Below the pieces are notes generated by a model. It searched no databases and had not been told where the DNA came from. It worked only from the letters and a program-made list of their open reading frames with translations. This document shows, piece after piece, positions 35,701 through 48,967 of a DNA stretch of 64,000 nt. Position numbers and translations under genes: made by a program. Source of the DNA: Euwallacea fornicatus (Eukaryota; Arthropoda; Insecta; Coleoptera; Curculionidae); the NCBI RefSeq assembly GCF_040115645.1, contig NW_027096021.1, positions 744,001-808,000 of the forward strand. Reading direction: 5' to 3'. Numbering within the stretch: the stretch's first letter is position 1; each line of letters begins with the position of its first letter.

Positions 35701-38018
35701 AACAGAGTGTCAAATTAATCAGCTCGATGAGGTTATGAAGATGTCACAACACATCATGATTACATCTTGTTGAACTTCCAAGAAAAATAGTACTTTATGT
35801 GTTCAAACACACAACTTTTGTGACTTTTCAAACTTTGAAGCTCGTTAACTTCGGCAAATGAGGACCAAAGTTGTTAAACAGAGTGTCAAATTAATCAGCT
35901 CGATGAGATCTTTAACATGACACAACACATCAGAATTGCATCTTGTTGAACTTGCAAGAAAAATAGTACTTTATGTGCTCAAACACACAACTTTTGTGAC
36001 TTTTCAAACTTTGAAGCTCGATAACTTCGGCAAATGTGGACCAAATTTCTTAAACAAAGTGTCAAAGTAATCACCTCAACGAGATTTTGAAAATGTCACA
36101 ACACGTCATGATTACATCTTGTTAAACTTCCAAGAAAAATAGTACTTTATGTGCTCAAACACACAACTTTTGTGACTTTTCAAACTTTGAAGCTCGATAA
36201 CTTCGGCAAATGAGGACCAAATTTGTTAAACAAAGTGTCAAATTAATCAGCTCGACGAGATTTTGAATATGTCACAACACATCATGATTGCATCTAGTTG
36301 AATTTCCAAGAAAAATAGTACTTTATGTGCTCAAATACACAACTTTTGTGACTTTTCAAACTTTGAAGCTCGATAACTTCGGCAAATGTGGACCAAATTT
36401 GTTAAACAGAGTGTCAAATTAATCAGCTCGACGAGATTTTGAAGATGTCACAACACATCGTGATTGCATCTTGTTGAACTTCCAAGAAAAATAGTACTTT
36501 ATGTGCTCAAATACACAACTTGTGTGACTTTTCAAACTTTGAAGCTCGATAACTTCGGCAAATGTGGACCAAATTTCTTAAACAAAGTGTCAAAGTAATC
36601 ACCTCAACGAGATTTTGAAGATGTCACAACACATCATGATTACATCTTGTTGAACTTCCAAGAAAAATAGTACTTTATGTGCTCAAACACACAACTTGTG
36701 TGACTTTTCAAACTTTGAAGCTCGATAACTTCGTCAAATGAGGACCAAATTTGTTAAACAGAGTGTCAAATTAATCAACTCAACGAGATTTTGAGGATGT
36801 CACAACAGATCGTGATTGCATCTTGTTGAACTTCCAAGAAAAATAGTACTTTATGTGCTCAAACACACAACTTTTGTGACTTTTCAAACTTTGAAGCTCG
36901 ATAACTTCGGCAAATGTGGACCAAATTTCTTAAACAAAGTGTCAAAGTAATCAACTCAACGAGATTTTGAAGATGTCACAACACATCGTGATTGCATCTT
37001 GTTAAACTTCCAAGAAAAATAGTACTTTATGTGCTCAAGTACACAACTTTTGTGACTTTTCAAATTTTGAAGCTCGATAACTTCGGCAAATGTGGACCAA
37101 ATTTCTTAAACAAAGTGTCAAAGTAATCACCTCGACGAGATTTTGAAGATGTCACAACACATCATGATTACATCTTGTTGAACTTCCAAGAAAAATAGTA
37201 CTTTATGTGCTCAAACACACAACTTGTGTGACTTTTCAAACTTTGAAGCTCGATAACTTCGTCAAATGAGGACCAAATTTGTTAAACAGAGTGTCAAATT
37301 AATCACCTCAACGAAATTTTGAAGATGTCACAACACATCATGATTCCATCTTGTTGAACTTCCAAGAAAAATAGTACTTTATGTGCTCAAAAACACAACT
37401 TTTGTGACTTTTCAAATTTTGAAGCTCGATAACTTCGGCAAATGAGGACCAAATTTGTTAAACAAATTGTCAAATTAATCAGCTTGACGAGATTTTGAAG
37501 ATGTCACAACACATCAGAATTACATCTTGTTGAACTTCCAAGAAAAATAGTACTTTATGTGTTCAAACACACAACTTTTGTGACTTTTCAAACTTTGATG
37601 CTCGATAACTTCGGCAATTGAGGACGAAATTTGTTAAACAGAGTGTCAAATTAATCAGCTCGATGAGATCTTTAACATGACACAACACATCAGAATTGCA
37701 TCTTGTTGAACTTCCAAGAAAAATAGTACTTTATGTGCTCAAACACACAACTTGTGTGACTTTTCAAACTTTGAAGCTCGTTAACTTCGGCAAATGAGGA
37801 CCAAATTTGTTAAACAGAGTGTCAAAGTAATCACCTTAACGAAATTTTGAAGATGTCACAACACATCATGATTACATCTTGTTGAACTTCCAAGAAAAAT
37901 AGTACTTTATGTGCTCAAACACACAACTTTTGTGACTTTTCAAATTTTGAAGCTCGATAACTTCGGCAAATGAGGACCAAAGTTGTTAAACAGAGTGTCA
38001 AATTAATCAGCTCGATGA
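35701..38018. repeat. 21-mer copy 2, hybrid with the 13-mer
   Basis: 35701-37806 copies 32005-34110. 36828-38018 copies 34540-35730. The two sources overlap here, so the exchange point lies between 36828 and 37806; the presence of tgctcg at 37599 suggests it is left of 37599. It holds the private acacgtcatg (36101) and accttaacg (37833). Confidence 0.85.
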
Positions 38019-39327
38019 GATCTTTAACATGACACAACACATCAGAATTGCATCTTGTTGAACTTTCAAGAAAAATAGTACTTTATGTGCTCAAACACAC
38101 AACTTTTGTGACTTTTCAAACTTTGAAGCTCGATAGCTTCGGCAAATGAGGACCAAATTTGTTAAACAGACTGTCAAATTAATCAGCTCGACGAGATTTT
38201 GAAAATGTCACAACACATCATGATTGCATCTTGTTGAACTTCCAAGAAAAATAGTACTTTATGTGCTCAAACACACAACTTTTGTGACTTTTCCAATTTT
38301 GAAGCTCGATAACTTTGGCAAATGTGGACCAAATTTGTTAAACAGAGTGTCAAATTAATCAGCTCGATGAGGTTATGAAGATGTCACAACACATCATGAT
38401 TACATCTTGTTGAACTTCCAAGAAAAATAGTACTTTATGTGTTCAAACACACAACTTTTGTGACTTTTCAAACTTTGAAGCTCGATAACTTCGGCAAATG
38501 AGGACGAAATTTGTTAAACAGAGTGTCAAATTAATCAGCTCGATGAGATCTTTAACATGACACAACACATCAGAATTGCATCTTGTTGAACTTCCAAGAA
38601 AAATAGTACTTTATGTGCTCAAACACACAACTTGTGTGACTTTTCAAACTTTGAAGCTCGTTAACTTCGGCAAATGAGGACCAAATTTGTTAAACAGAGT
38701 GTCAAATTAATCAGCTCGATGAGATCTTTAACATGACACAACACATCAGAATTGCATCTTGTTGAACTTATAAGAAAAATAGTACTTTATGTGTTCAAAC
38801 ACACAACTTTTGTGACTTTTCAAACTTTGAAGCTCGATAACTTCGGCAAATAAGGACCAAATTTGTTAAACAGAGTGTCAAATTAATAAGCTCGATGAGT
38901 ACTTTAACATGACACAACACATCAGAATTGCATCTTGTTGAACTTCCAAGAAAAATAGTACTTTATGTGCTCAAACAAACAACTTTTGTGACTTTTCAAA
39001 CTTTGAAGCTCGATAACCTCGGCAAATGTGGACCAAATTTCTTAAACAAAGTGTCAAAGTAATCACCTCAACGAGATTTTGAAGATGTCACAACACATCA
39101 TGATTACATCTTGTTGAACTTCCAAGAAAAATAGTACTTTATGTGCTCAAACACACAACTTGTGTGACTTTTCAAACTTTGAAGCTCGTTAACTTCGGCA
39201 AATGAGGACCAAATTTGTTAAACAGAGTGTCAAAGTAATCACCTCAACGAAATTTTGAAGATGTCACAACACATCATGATTACATCTTGTTGAACTTCCA
39301 AGAAAAATAGTACTTTATGTGCTCAAA
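37306..39327. repeat. 34-mer-offset block, copy 1 (5984 bp)
   Basis: About 11.5 monomers that recur at 43290-45311. Anchors are tgattccatc (37341 and 43325), ggcaattgagg (37613 and 43597), gactgtc (38169 and 44153), ggacgaaat, cttataag and a gatgagtac monomer with caaacaaac. The match ends at about 39328, where this copy has caaacaaac and the other caaacacac. Confidence 0.86.
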
Positions 39328-40922
39328 CAAACAACTTTTGTGACTTTTCAAACTTTGAAGCTCGATAACCTCGGCAAATGTGGACCAAATTTCTTAAACA
39401 AAGTGTCAAAGTAATCACCTCAACGAGATTTTGAAGATGTCACAACACATCATGATTGCATCTTGTTGAACTTCCAAGAAAAATAGTACTTTATGTGCTC
39501 AAACACACAACTTTTGTGACTTTTCCAATTTTGAAGCTCGATAACTTTGGCAAATGTGGACCAAATTTGTTAAACAGAGTGTCAAATTAATCAGCTCGAT
39601 GAGGTTATGAAGATGTCACAACACATCATGATTACATCTTGTTGAACTTCCAAGAAAAATAGTACTTTATGTGTTCAAACACACAACTTTTGTGACTTTT
39701 CAAACTTTGAAGCTCGTTAACTTCGGCAAATGAGGACCAAAGTTGTTAAACAGAGTGTCAAATTAATCAGCTCGATGAGATCTTTAACATGACACAACAC
39801 ATCAGAATTGCATCTTGTTGAACTTGCAAGAAAAATAGTACTTTATGTGCTCAAACACACAACTTTTGTGACTTTTCAAACTTTGAAGCTCGATAGCTTC
39901 GGCAAATGAGGACCAAATTTGTTAAACAGACTGTCAAATTAATCAGCTCGACGAGATTTTGAAAATGTCACAACACATCATGATTGCATCTTGTTGAACT
40001 TCCAAGAAAAATAGTACTTTATGTGCTCAAACACACAACTTTTGTGACTTTTCCAATTTTGAAGCTCGATAACTTTGGCAAATGTGGACCAAATTTGTTA
40101 AACAGAGTGTCAAATTAATCAGCTCGATGAGGTTATGAAGATGTCACAACACATCATGATTACATCTTGTTGAACTTCCAAGAAAAATAGTACTTTATGT
40201 GTTCAAACACACAACTTTTGTGACTTTTCAAACTTTGAAGCTCGTTAACTTCGGCAAATGAGGACCAAATTTGTTAAACAGAGTGTCAAATTAATCAGCT
40301 CGATGAGATCTTTAACATGACACAACACATCAGAATTGCATCTTGTTGAACTTCCAAGAAAAATAGTACTTTATGTGCTCAAACACACAACTTTTGTGAC
40401 TTTTCAAATTTTGAAGCTCGATAACTTCGGCAAATGAGGACCAAATTTCTTAAACAAAGTGTCAAAGTAATCACCTCGACGAGATTTTGAAGATGTCACA
40501 ACACATCATGATTACATCTTGTTGAACTTCCAAGAAAAATAGTACTTTATGTGCTCAAACACACAACTTGTGTGACTTTTCAAACTTTGAAGCTCGATAA
40601 CTTCGTCAAATGAGGACCAAATTTGTTAAACAGAGTGTCAAATTAATCAGCTCGACGAGATTTTGAAGATGTCACAACACATCATGTTTCCATCTTGTTG
40701 AACTTCCAAGAAAAATAGTACTTTATGTGCTCAAAAACACAACTTTTGTGACTTTTCAAATTTTGAAGCTCGATAACTTCGGCAAATGAGGACCAAATTT
40801 CTTAAACAAAGTGTCAAAGTAATCACCTCGACGAGATTTTGAAGATGTCACAACACATCATGATTACATCTTGTTGAACTTCCAAGAAAAATAGTACTTT
40901 ATGTGCTCAAACACACAACTTG
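39328..40922. repeat. Mosaic segment with a dimer duplication
   Basis: 39328-40400 repeats the ttttccaatt, gaggttatg, aaagttg/gaacttgca, tagcttcgg/gactgtc order seen at 28900-29700. From about 40447 the word ttcttaaac with cacctcgacgag, tgattac, acttgtgtg and cttcgtcaaatg recurs at about 40799, 352 bp later, as a two-monomer unit. A rare atgtttccatc variant appears near 40686 and later near 45614, 52129, 58636 and 63388. No gene is present. Confidence 0.8.
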
Positions 40923-41873
40923 TGTGACTTTTCAAACTTTGAAGCTCGATAACTTCGTCAAATGAGGACCAAATTTGTTAAACAGAGTGTCAAATTAATC
41001 AGCTCGACGAGATTTTGAAGATGTCACAACACAACAGAATTGCATCTTGTTGAACTTCCAAGAAAAATAGTACTTTATGTGCTCAAACACACAACTTGTG
41101 TGACTTTTCAAACTTTGAAGCTCGTTAACTTCGGTAAATGAGGACCAAATTTCTTTAACAAAGTGTCAAAGTAATCACCTCAACGAAATTTTGAAGATGT
41201 CACAACACATCATGATTCCATCTTGTTGAACTTCCAAGAAAAATAGTACTTTATGTGCTCAAAAACACAACTTTTGTGACTTTTCAAATTTTGAAGCTCG
41301 ATAACTTCGGCAAATGAGGACCAAATTTGTTAAACAAATTGTCAAATTAATCAGCTCGACGAGATTTTGATGATGTCACAACACATCGTGATTGCATCTT
41401 GTTGAACTTCCAAGAAAAATAGTACTTTATGTGCTCAAACACACAACTTTTGTGACTTTTCAAACTTTGAAGCTCGATAACTTCGGCAAATGTGGACCAA
41501 ATTTCTTAAACAAAGTGTCAAAGTAATCACCTCAACGAGATTTTGAAGATGTCACAACACATCATGATTACATCTTGTTGAACTTCCAAGAAAAATAGTA
41601 CTTTATGTGCTCAAACACACAACTTTTGTGACTTTTCAAACTTTGAAGCTCGATAACTTCGGCAAATGAGGACCAAATTTGTTAAACAAAGTGTCAAATT
41701 AATCAGCTCGACGAGATTTTGAATATGTCACAACACATCATGATTGCATCTAGTTGAATTTCCAAGAAAAATAGTACTTTATGTGCTCAAATACACAACT
41801 TTTGTGACTTTTCAAACTTTGAAGCTCGATAACTTCGGCAAATGTGGACCAAATTTGTTAAACAGAGTGTCAA
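40923..41873. repeat. 30-mer-offset block, copy 1 (5280 bp)
   Basis: Matches 46203-47153. The order is acttcgtcaaatg, aacagaattgc, ggtaaatg with ctttaac, tgattccatc/gctcaaaaac, gattttgatgatgtc with cgtgattgc (41371 and 46651), catgattac, gaatatgtc with tctagttg, caaatacac. After 41873 this copy continues with aacagtattgc and the other with cgtgattgc. Confidence 0.85.
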
Positions 41874-43289
41874 AGTAATCACCTCAACGAGATTTTGAAG
41901 ATGTCACAACACAACAGTATTGCATCTTGTTGACCTTCCAAGAAAAATAGTACTTTATGTGCTCAAACACACAACTTTTGTGACTTTTCAAACTTTGAAG
42001 CTCGATAACTTCGGCAAATGTGGACCAAATTTCTTAAACAAAGTGTCAAAGTAATCAACTCAACGAGATTTTGAGGATGTCACAACAGATCGTGATTGCA
42101 TCTTGTTGAACTTCCAAGAAAAATAGTACTTTATGTGCTCAAACACACAACTTTTGTGACTTTTCAAACTTTGAAGCTCGATAACTTCGGCAAATGTGGA
42201 CCAAATTTCTTAAACAAAGTGTCAAAGTAATCAACTCAACGAGATTTTGAAGATGTCACAACACATCGTGATTGCATCTTGTTAAACTTCCAAGAAAAAT
42301 AGTACTTTATGTGCTCAAGTACACAACTTTTGTGACTTTTCAAATTTTGAAGCTCGATAACTTCGTCAAATGAGGACCAAATTTGTTAAACAGAGTGTCA
42401 AATTAATCAGCTCGACGAGATTTTGAAGATGTCACAACACAACAGTATTGCATCTTGTTGAACTTCCAAGAAAAATAGTACTTTATGTGCTCAAACACAC
42501 AACTTTTGTGACTTTTCAAACTTTGAAGCTCGATAACTTCGGCAAATGTGGACCAAATTTCTTAAACAAAGTGTCAAAGTAATCAACTCAACGAGATTTT
42601 GAGGATGTCACAACAGATCGTGATTGCATCTTGTTGAACTTCCAAGAAAAATAGTACTTTATGTGCTCAAACACACAACTTTTGTGACTTTTCAAACTTT
42701 GAAGCTCGATAACTTCGGCAAATGTGGACCAAATTTCTTAAACAAAGTGTCAAAGTAATCAACTCAACGAGATTTTGAAGATGTCACAACACATCGTGAT
42801 TGCATCTTGTTAAACTTCCAAGAAAAATAGTACTTTATGTGCTCAAGTACACAACTTTTGTGACTTTTCAAATTTTGAAGCTCGATAACTTCGGCAAATG
42901 TGGACCAAATTTCTTAAACAAAGTGTCAAAGTAATCACCTCGACGAGATTTTGAAGATGTCACAACACATCATGATTACATCTTGTTGAACTTCCAAGAA
43001 AAATAGTACTTTATGTGCTCAAACACACAACTTGTGTGACTTTTCAAACTTTGAAGCTCGATAACTTCGTCAAATGAGGACCAAATTTGTTAAACAGAGT
43101 GTCAAATTAATCAGCTCGACGAGATTTTGAAGATGTCACAACACAACAGAATTGCATCTTGTTGAACTTCCAAGAAAAATAGTACTTTATGTGCTCAAAC
43201 ACACAACTTGTGTGACTTTTCAAACTTTGAAGCTCGTTAACTTCGGTAAATGAGGACCAAATTTCTTTAACAAAGTGTCAAAGTAATCA
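41874..43289. repeat. Trimer higher-order repeat, 528 bp, about two copies
   Basis: The three-monomer unit aacagtattgc, aacagatcg, cgtgattgc/ttgttaaac/caagtacac recurs at 528 bp (aacagtat at 41913 and 42441), covering about 41890-42360 and 42418-42890. A private gttgaccttcc appears near 41931. From 42890 the order cacctcgacg, cttcgtcaaatg, aacagaattgc, ggtaaatg, tgattccatc follows the 40800-41300 pattern. Confidence 0.83.
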
Positions 43290-45311
43290 CCTCAACGAAA
43301 TTTTGAAGATGTCACAACACATCATGATTCCATCTTGTTGAACTTCCAAGAAAAATAGTACTTTATGTGCTCAAAAACACAACTTTTGTGACTTTTCAAA
43401 TTTTCAAGCTCGATAACTTCGGCAAATGAGGACCAAATTTGTTAAACAAATTGTCAAATTAATCAGCTTGACGAGATTTTGAAGATGTCACAACACATCA
43501 GAATTACATCTTGTTGAACTTCCAAGAAAAATAGTACTTTATGTGTTCAAACACACAACTTTTGTGACTTTTCAAACTTTGAAGCTCGATAACTTCGGCA
43601 ATTGAGGACGAAATTTGTTAAACAGAGTGTCAAATTAATCAGCTCGATGAGATCTTTAATATGACACAACACATCAGAATTGCATCTTGTTGAACTTCAA
43701 AGAAAAATAGTACTTTATGTGCTCAAACACACAACTTGTGTGACTTTTCAAACTTTGAAGCTCGTTAACTTCGGCAAATAAGGACCAAATTTGTTAAACA
43801 GAGTGTCAAAGTAATCACCTCAACGAAATTTTGAAGATGTCACAACACATCATGATTACATCTTGTTGAACTTCCAAGAAAAATAGTACTTTATGTGCTC
43901 AAACACACAACTTTTGTGACTTTTCAAATTTTGAAGCTCGATAACTTCGGCAAATGAGGACCAAAGTTGTTAAACAGAGTGTCAAATTAATCAGCTCGAT
44001 GAGATCTTTAACATGACACAACACATCAGAATTGCATCTTGTTGAACTTTCAAGAAAAATAGTACTTTATGTGCTCAAACACACAACTTTTGTGACTTTT
44101 CAAACTTTGAAGCTCGATAGCTTCGGCAAATGAGGACCAAATTTGTTAAACAGACTGTCAAATTAATCAGCTCGACGAGATTTTGAAAATGTCACAACAC
44201 ATCATGATTGCATCTTGTTGAACTTCCAAGAAAAATAGTACTTTATGTGCTCAAACACACAACTTTTGTGACTTTTCCAATTTTGAAGCTCGATAACTTT
44301 GGCAAATGTGGACCAAATTTGTTAAACAGAGTGTCAAATTAATCAGCTCGATGAGGTTATGAAGATGTCACAACACATCATGATTACATCTTGTTGAACT
44401 TCCAAGAAAAATAGTACTTTATGTGTTCAAACACACAACTTTTGTGACTTTTCAAACTTTGAAGCTCGATAACTTCGGCAAATGAGGACGAAATTTGTTA
44501 AACAGAGTGTCACATTAATCAGCTCGATGAGATCTTTAACATGACACAACACATCAGAATTGCATCTTGTTGAACTTCCAAGAAAAATAGTACTTTATGT
44601 GCTCAAACACACAACTTGTGTGACTTTTCAAACTTTGAAGCTCGTTAACTTCGGCAAATGAGGACCAAATTTGTTAAACAGAGTGTCAAATTAATCAGCT
44701 CGATGAGATCTTTAACATGACACAACACATCAGAATTGCATCTTGTTGAACTTATAAGAAAAATAGTACTTTATGTGTTCAAACACACAACTTTTGTGAC
44801 TTTTCAAACTTTGAAGCTCGATAACTTCGGCAAATAAGGACCAAATTTGTTAAACAGAGTGTCAAATTAATAAGCTCGATGAGTACTTTAACATGACACA
44901 ACACATCAGAATTGCATCTTGTTGAACTTCCAAGAAAAATAGTACTTTATGTGCTCAAACAAACAACTTTTGTGACTTTTCAAACTTTGAAGCTCGATAA
45001 CCTCGGCAAATGTGGACCAAATTTCTTAAACAAAGTGTCAAAGTAATCACCTCAACGAGATTTTGAAGATGTCACAACACATCATGATTACATCTTGTTG
45101 AACTTCCAAGAAAAATAGTACTTTATGTGCTCAAACACACAACTTGTGTGACTTTTCAAACTTTGAAGCTCGTTAACTTCGGCAAATGAGGACCAAATTT
45201 GTTAAACAGAGTGTCAAAGTAATCACCTCAACGAAATTTTGAAGATGTCACAACACATCATGATTACATCTTGTTGAACTTCCAAGAAAAATAGTACTTT
45301 ATGTGCTCAAA
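43290..45311. repeat. 34-mer-offset block, copy 2 (5984 bp)
   Basis: Copy of 37306-39327. It has gained private substitutions not in the first copy: ttttcaagctcg near 43402, taatatgac near 43658, cttcaaag near 43697, aaataagg near 43778 and gtcacatt near 44509. They are scattered single-base changes, so this copy has diverged by point mutation since duplication. Confidence 0.85.
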
Positions 45312-46616
45312 CACACAACTTTTGTGACTTTTCAAACTTTGAAGCTCGATAACTTCGGCAAATGTGGACCAAATTTGTTAAACAGAGTGTCAAATTAATC
45401 AGCTCGACGAGATTTTGATGATGTCACAACACATCGTGATTGCATCTTGTTGAACTTCCAAGAAAAATAGTACTTTATGTGCTCAAACACACAACTTTTG
45501 TGACTTTTCAAACTTTGAAGCACGATAACTTCGTCAAATGAGGACCAAATTTGTTAAACAGAGTGTCAAATTAATCAGCTCGACGAGATTTTGAAGATGT
45601 CACAACACATCATGTTTCCATCTTGTTGAACTTCCAAGAAAAATAGTACTTTATGTGCTCAAAAACACAACTTTTGTGACTTTTCAAATTTTGAAGCTCG
45701 ATAACTTCGGCAAATGAGGACCAAATTTCTTAAACAAAGTGTCAAAGTAATCACCTCGACGAGATTTTGAAGATGTCACAACACATCATGATTACATCTT
45801 GTTGAACTTCCAAGAAAAATAGTACTTTATGTGCTCAAACACACAACTTTTGTGACTTTTCCAATTTTGAAGCTCGATAACTTTGGCAAATGTGGACCAA
45901 ATTTGTTAAACAGAGTGTCAAATTAATCAGCTCGACGAGATTTTGAAGATGTCACAACACAACAGAATTGCATCTTGTTGAACTTCCAAGAAAAATAGTA
46001 CTTTATGTGCTCAAACACACAACTTGTGTGACTTTTCAAACTTTGAAGCTCGTTAACTTCGGTAAATGAGGACCAAATTTCTTTAACAAAGTGTCAAAGT
46101 AATCACCTCAACGAAATTTTGAAGATGTCACAACACATCATGATTCCATCTTGTTGAACTTCCAAGAAAAATAGTACTTTATGTGCTCAAAAACACAACT
46201 TTTGTGACTTTTCAAACTTTGAAGCTCGATAACTTCGTCAAATGAGGACCAAATTTGTTAAACAGAGTGTCAAATTAATCAGCTCGACGAGATTTTGAAG
46301 ATGTCACAACACAACAGAATTGCATCTTGTTGAACTTCCAAGAAAAATAGTACTTTATGTGCTCAAACACACAACTTGTGTGACTTTTCAAACTTTGAAG
46401 CTCGTTAACTTCGGTAAATGAGGACCAAATTTCTTTAACAAAGTGTCAAAGTAATCACCTCAACGAAATTTTGAAGATGTCACAACACATCATGATTCCA
46501 TCTTGTTGAACTTCCAAGAAAAATAGTACTTTATGTGCTCAAAAACACAACTTTTGTGACTTTTCAAATTTTGAAGCTCGATAACTTCGGCAAATGAGGA
46601 CCAAATTTGTTAAACA
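45312..46616. repeat. Mosaic satellite segment
   Basis: Monomers from several other blocks in a new order: gattttgatgatgtc with a private gaagcacgat (near 45520), atgtttccatc, cacctcgacg, ttttccaatt/aactttgg, aacagaattgc, ggtaaatg/ctttaac and tgattccatc. The pair ggtaaatg, tgattccatc occurs twice 354-356 bp or two monomers apart (near 46062 and 46414; 46141 and 46493). The right part begins the 30-mer-offset copy of 40923-41873. No gene is present. Confidence 0.78.
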
Positions 46617-48119
46617 AATTGTCAAATTAATCAGCTCGACGAGATTTTGATGATGTCACAACACATCGTGATTGCATCTTGTTGAACTTCCAAGAAAAAT
46701 AGTACTTTATGTGCTCAAACACACAACTTTTGTGACTTTTCAAACTTTGAAGCTCGATAACTTCGGCAAATGTGGACCAAATTTCTTAAACAAAGTGTCA
46801 AAGTAATCACCTCAACGAGATTTTGAAGATGTCACAACACATCATGATTACATCTTGTTGAACTTCCAAGAAAAATAGTACTTTATGTGCTCAAACACAC
46901 AACTTTTGTGACTTTTCAAACTTTGAAGCTCGATAACTTCGGCAAATGAGGACCAAATTTGTTAAACAAAGTGTCAAATTAATCAGCTCGACGAGATTTT
47001 GAATATGTCACAACACATCATGATTGCATCTAGTTGAATTTCCAAGAAAAATAGTACTTTATGTGCTCAAATACACAACTTTTGTGACTTTTCAAACTTT
47101 GAAGCTCGATAACTTCGGCAAATGTGGACCAAATTTGTTAAACAGAGTGTCAAATTAATCAGCTCGACGAGATTTTGAAGATGTCACAACACATCGTGAT
47201 TGCATCTTGTTGAACTTCCAAGAAAAATAGTACTTTATGTGCTCAAATACACAACTTGTGTGACTTTTCAAACTTTGAAGCTCGATAACTTCGGCAAATG
47301 TGGACCAAATTTCTTAAACAAAGTGTCAAAGTAATCACCTCAACGAGATTTTGAAGATGTCACAACACATCATGATTACATCTTGTTGAACTTCCAAGAA
47401 AAATAGTACTTTATGTGCTCAAACACACAACTTGTGTGACTTTTCAAACTTTGAAGCTCGATAACTTCGTCAAATGAGGACCAAATTTGTTAAACAAAGT
47501 GTCAAAGTAATCACCTCAACGAGATTTTGAAGATGTCACAACACAACAGTATTGCATCTTGTTGAACTTCCAAGAAAAATAGTACTTTATGTGCTCAAAC
47601 ACACAACTTTTGTGACTTTTCAAACTTTGAAGCTCGATAACTTCGGCAAATGTGGACCAAATTTCTTAAACAAAGTGTCAAAGTAATCAACTCAACGAGA
47701 TTTTGAGGATGTCACAACAGATCGTGATTGCATCTTGTTGAACTTCCAAGAAAAATAGTACTTTATGTGCTCAAACACACAACTTTTGTGACTTTTCAAA
47801 CTTTGAAGCTCGATAACTTCGGCAAATGTGGACCAAATTTCTTAAACAAAGTGTCAAAGTAATCAACTCAACGAGATTTTGAAGATGTCACAACACATCG
47901 TGATTGCATCTTGTTAAACTTCCAAGAAAAATAGTACTTTATGTGCTCAAGTACACAACTTTTGTGACTTTTCAAATTTTGAAGCTCGATAACTTCGGCA
48001 AATGTGGACCAAATTTCTTAAACAAAGTGTCAAAGTAATCACCTCGACGAGATTTTGAAGATGTCACAACACATCATGATTACATCTTGTTGAACTTCCA
48101 AGAAAAATAGTACTTTATG
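46617..48119. repeat. 17-mer-offset block, copy 1 (2992 bp)
   Basis: Matches 49609-51111. The order is gattttgatgatgtc (46651 and 49643), catgattac, gaatatgtc/tctagttg, caaatacac, cgtgattgc, catgattac with acttgtgtg, aacagtattgc, aacagatcg, ttgttaaac/caagtacac, cacctcgacg. Around 47495 this copy has taaacaaagtgtcaaag where the later one has cagagtgtcaaatt, a short converted tract. Confidence 0.86.
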
Positions 48120-48967
48120 TGTTCAAACACACAACTTTTGTGACTTTTCAAACTTTGAAGCTCGATAACTTCGGCAAATGAGGACGAAATTTGTTAAACA
48201 GAGTGTCAAATTAATCAGCTCGATGAGATCTTTAACATGACACAACACATCAGAATTGCATCTTGTTGAACTTCCAAGAAAAATAGTACTTTATGTGTTC
48301 AAACACACAACTTTTGTGACTTTTCAAACTTTGAAGCTCGATAACTTCGGCAAATAAGGACCAAATTTGTTAAACAGAGTGTCAAATTAATAAGCTCGAT
48401 GAGTACTTTAACATGACACAACACATCAGAATTGCATCTTGTTGAACTTCCAAGAAAAATAGTACTTTATGTGCTCAAACAAACAACTTTTGTGACTTTT
48501 CAAACTTTGAAGCTCGATAACCTCGGCAAATGTGGACCAAATTTCTTAAACAAAGTGTCAAAGTAATCACCTCAACGAGATTTTGAAGATGTCACAACAC
48601 ATCATGATTACATCTTGTTGAACTTCCAAGAAAAATAGTACTTTATGTGCTCAAACACACAACTTGTGTGACTTTTCAAACTTTGAAGCTCGTTAACTTC
48701 GGCAAATGAGGACCAAATTTGTTAAACAGAGTGTCAAAGTAATCACCTCAACGAAATTTTGAAGATGTCACAACACATCATGATTACATCTTGTTGAACT
48801 TCCAAGAAAAATAGTACTTTATGTGCTCAAACACACAACTTTTGTGACTTTTCAAACTTTGAAGCTCGATAACTTCGGCAAATGTGGACCAAATTTGTTA
48901 AACAGAGTGTCAAATTAATCAGCTCGACGAGATTTTGATGATGTCACAACACATCAGAATTACATCT
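48120..48967. repeat. Satellite segment ending in a chimeric monomer
   Basis: Contains ggacgaaat, gatgagtac with caaacaaac/aacctcgg, and acttgtgtg/gttaac monomers, similar to 44460-45310. Its last monomer joins gattttgatgatgtc to cagaattac at about 48938-48965; elsewhere gattttgatgatgtc is followed by cgtgattgc, so a subtype switch occurred inside this monomer. No gene is present. Confidence 0.8.
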
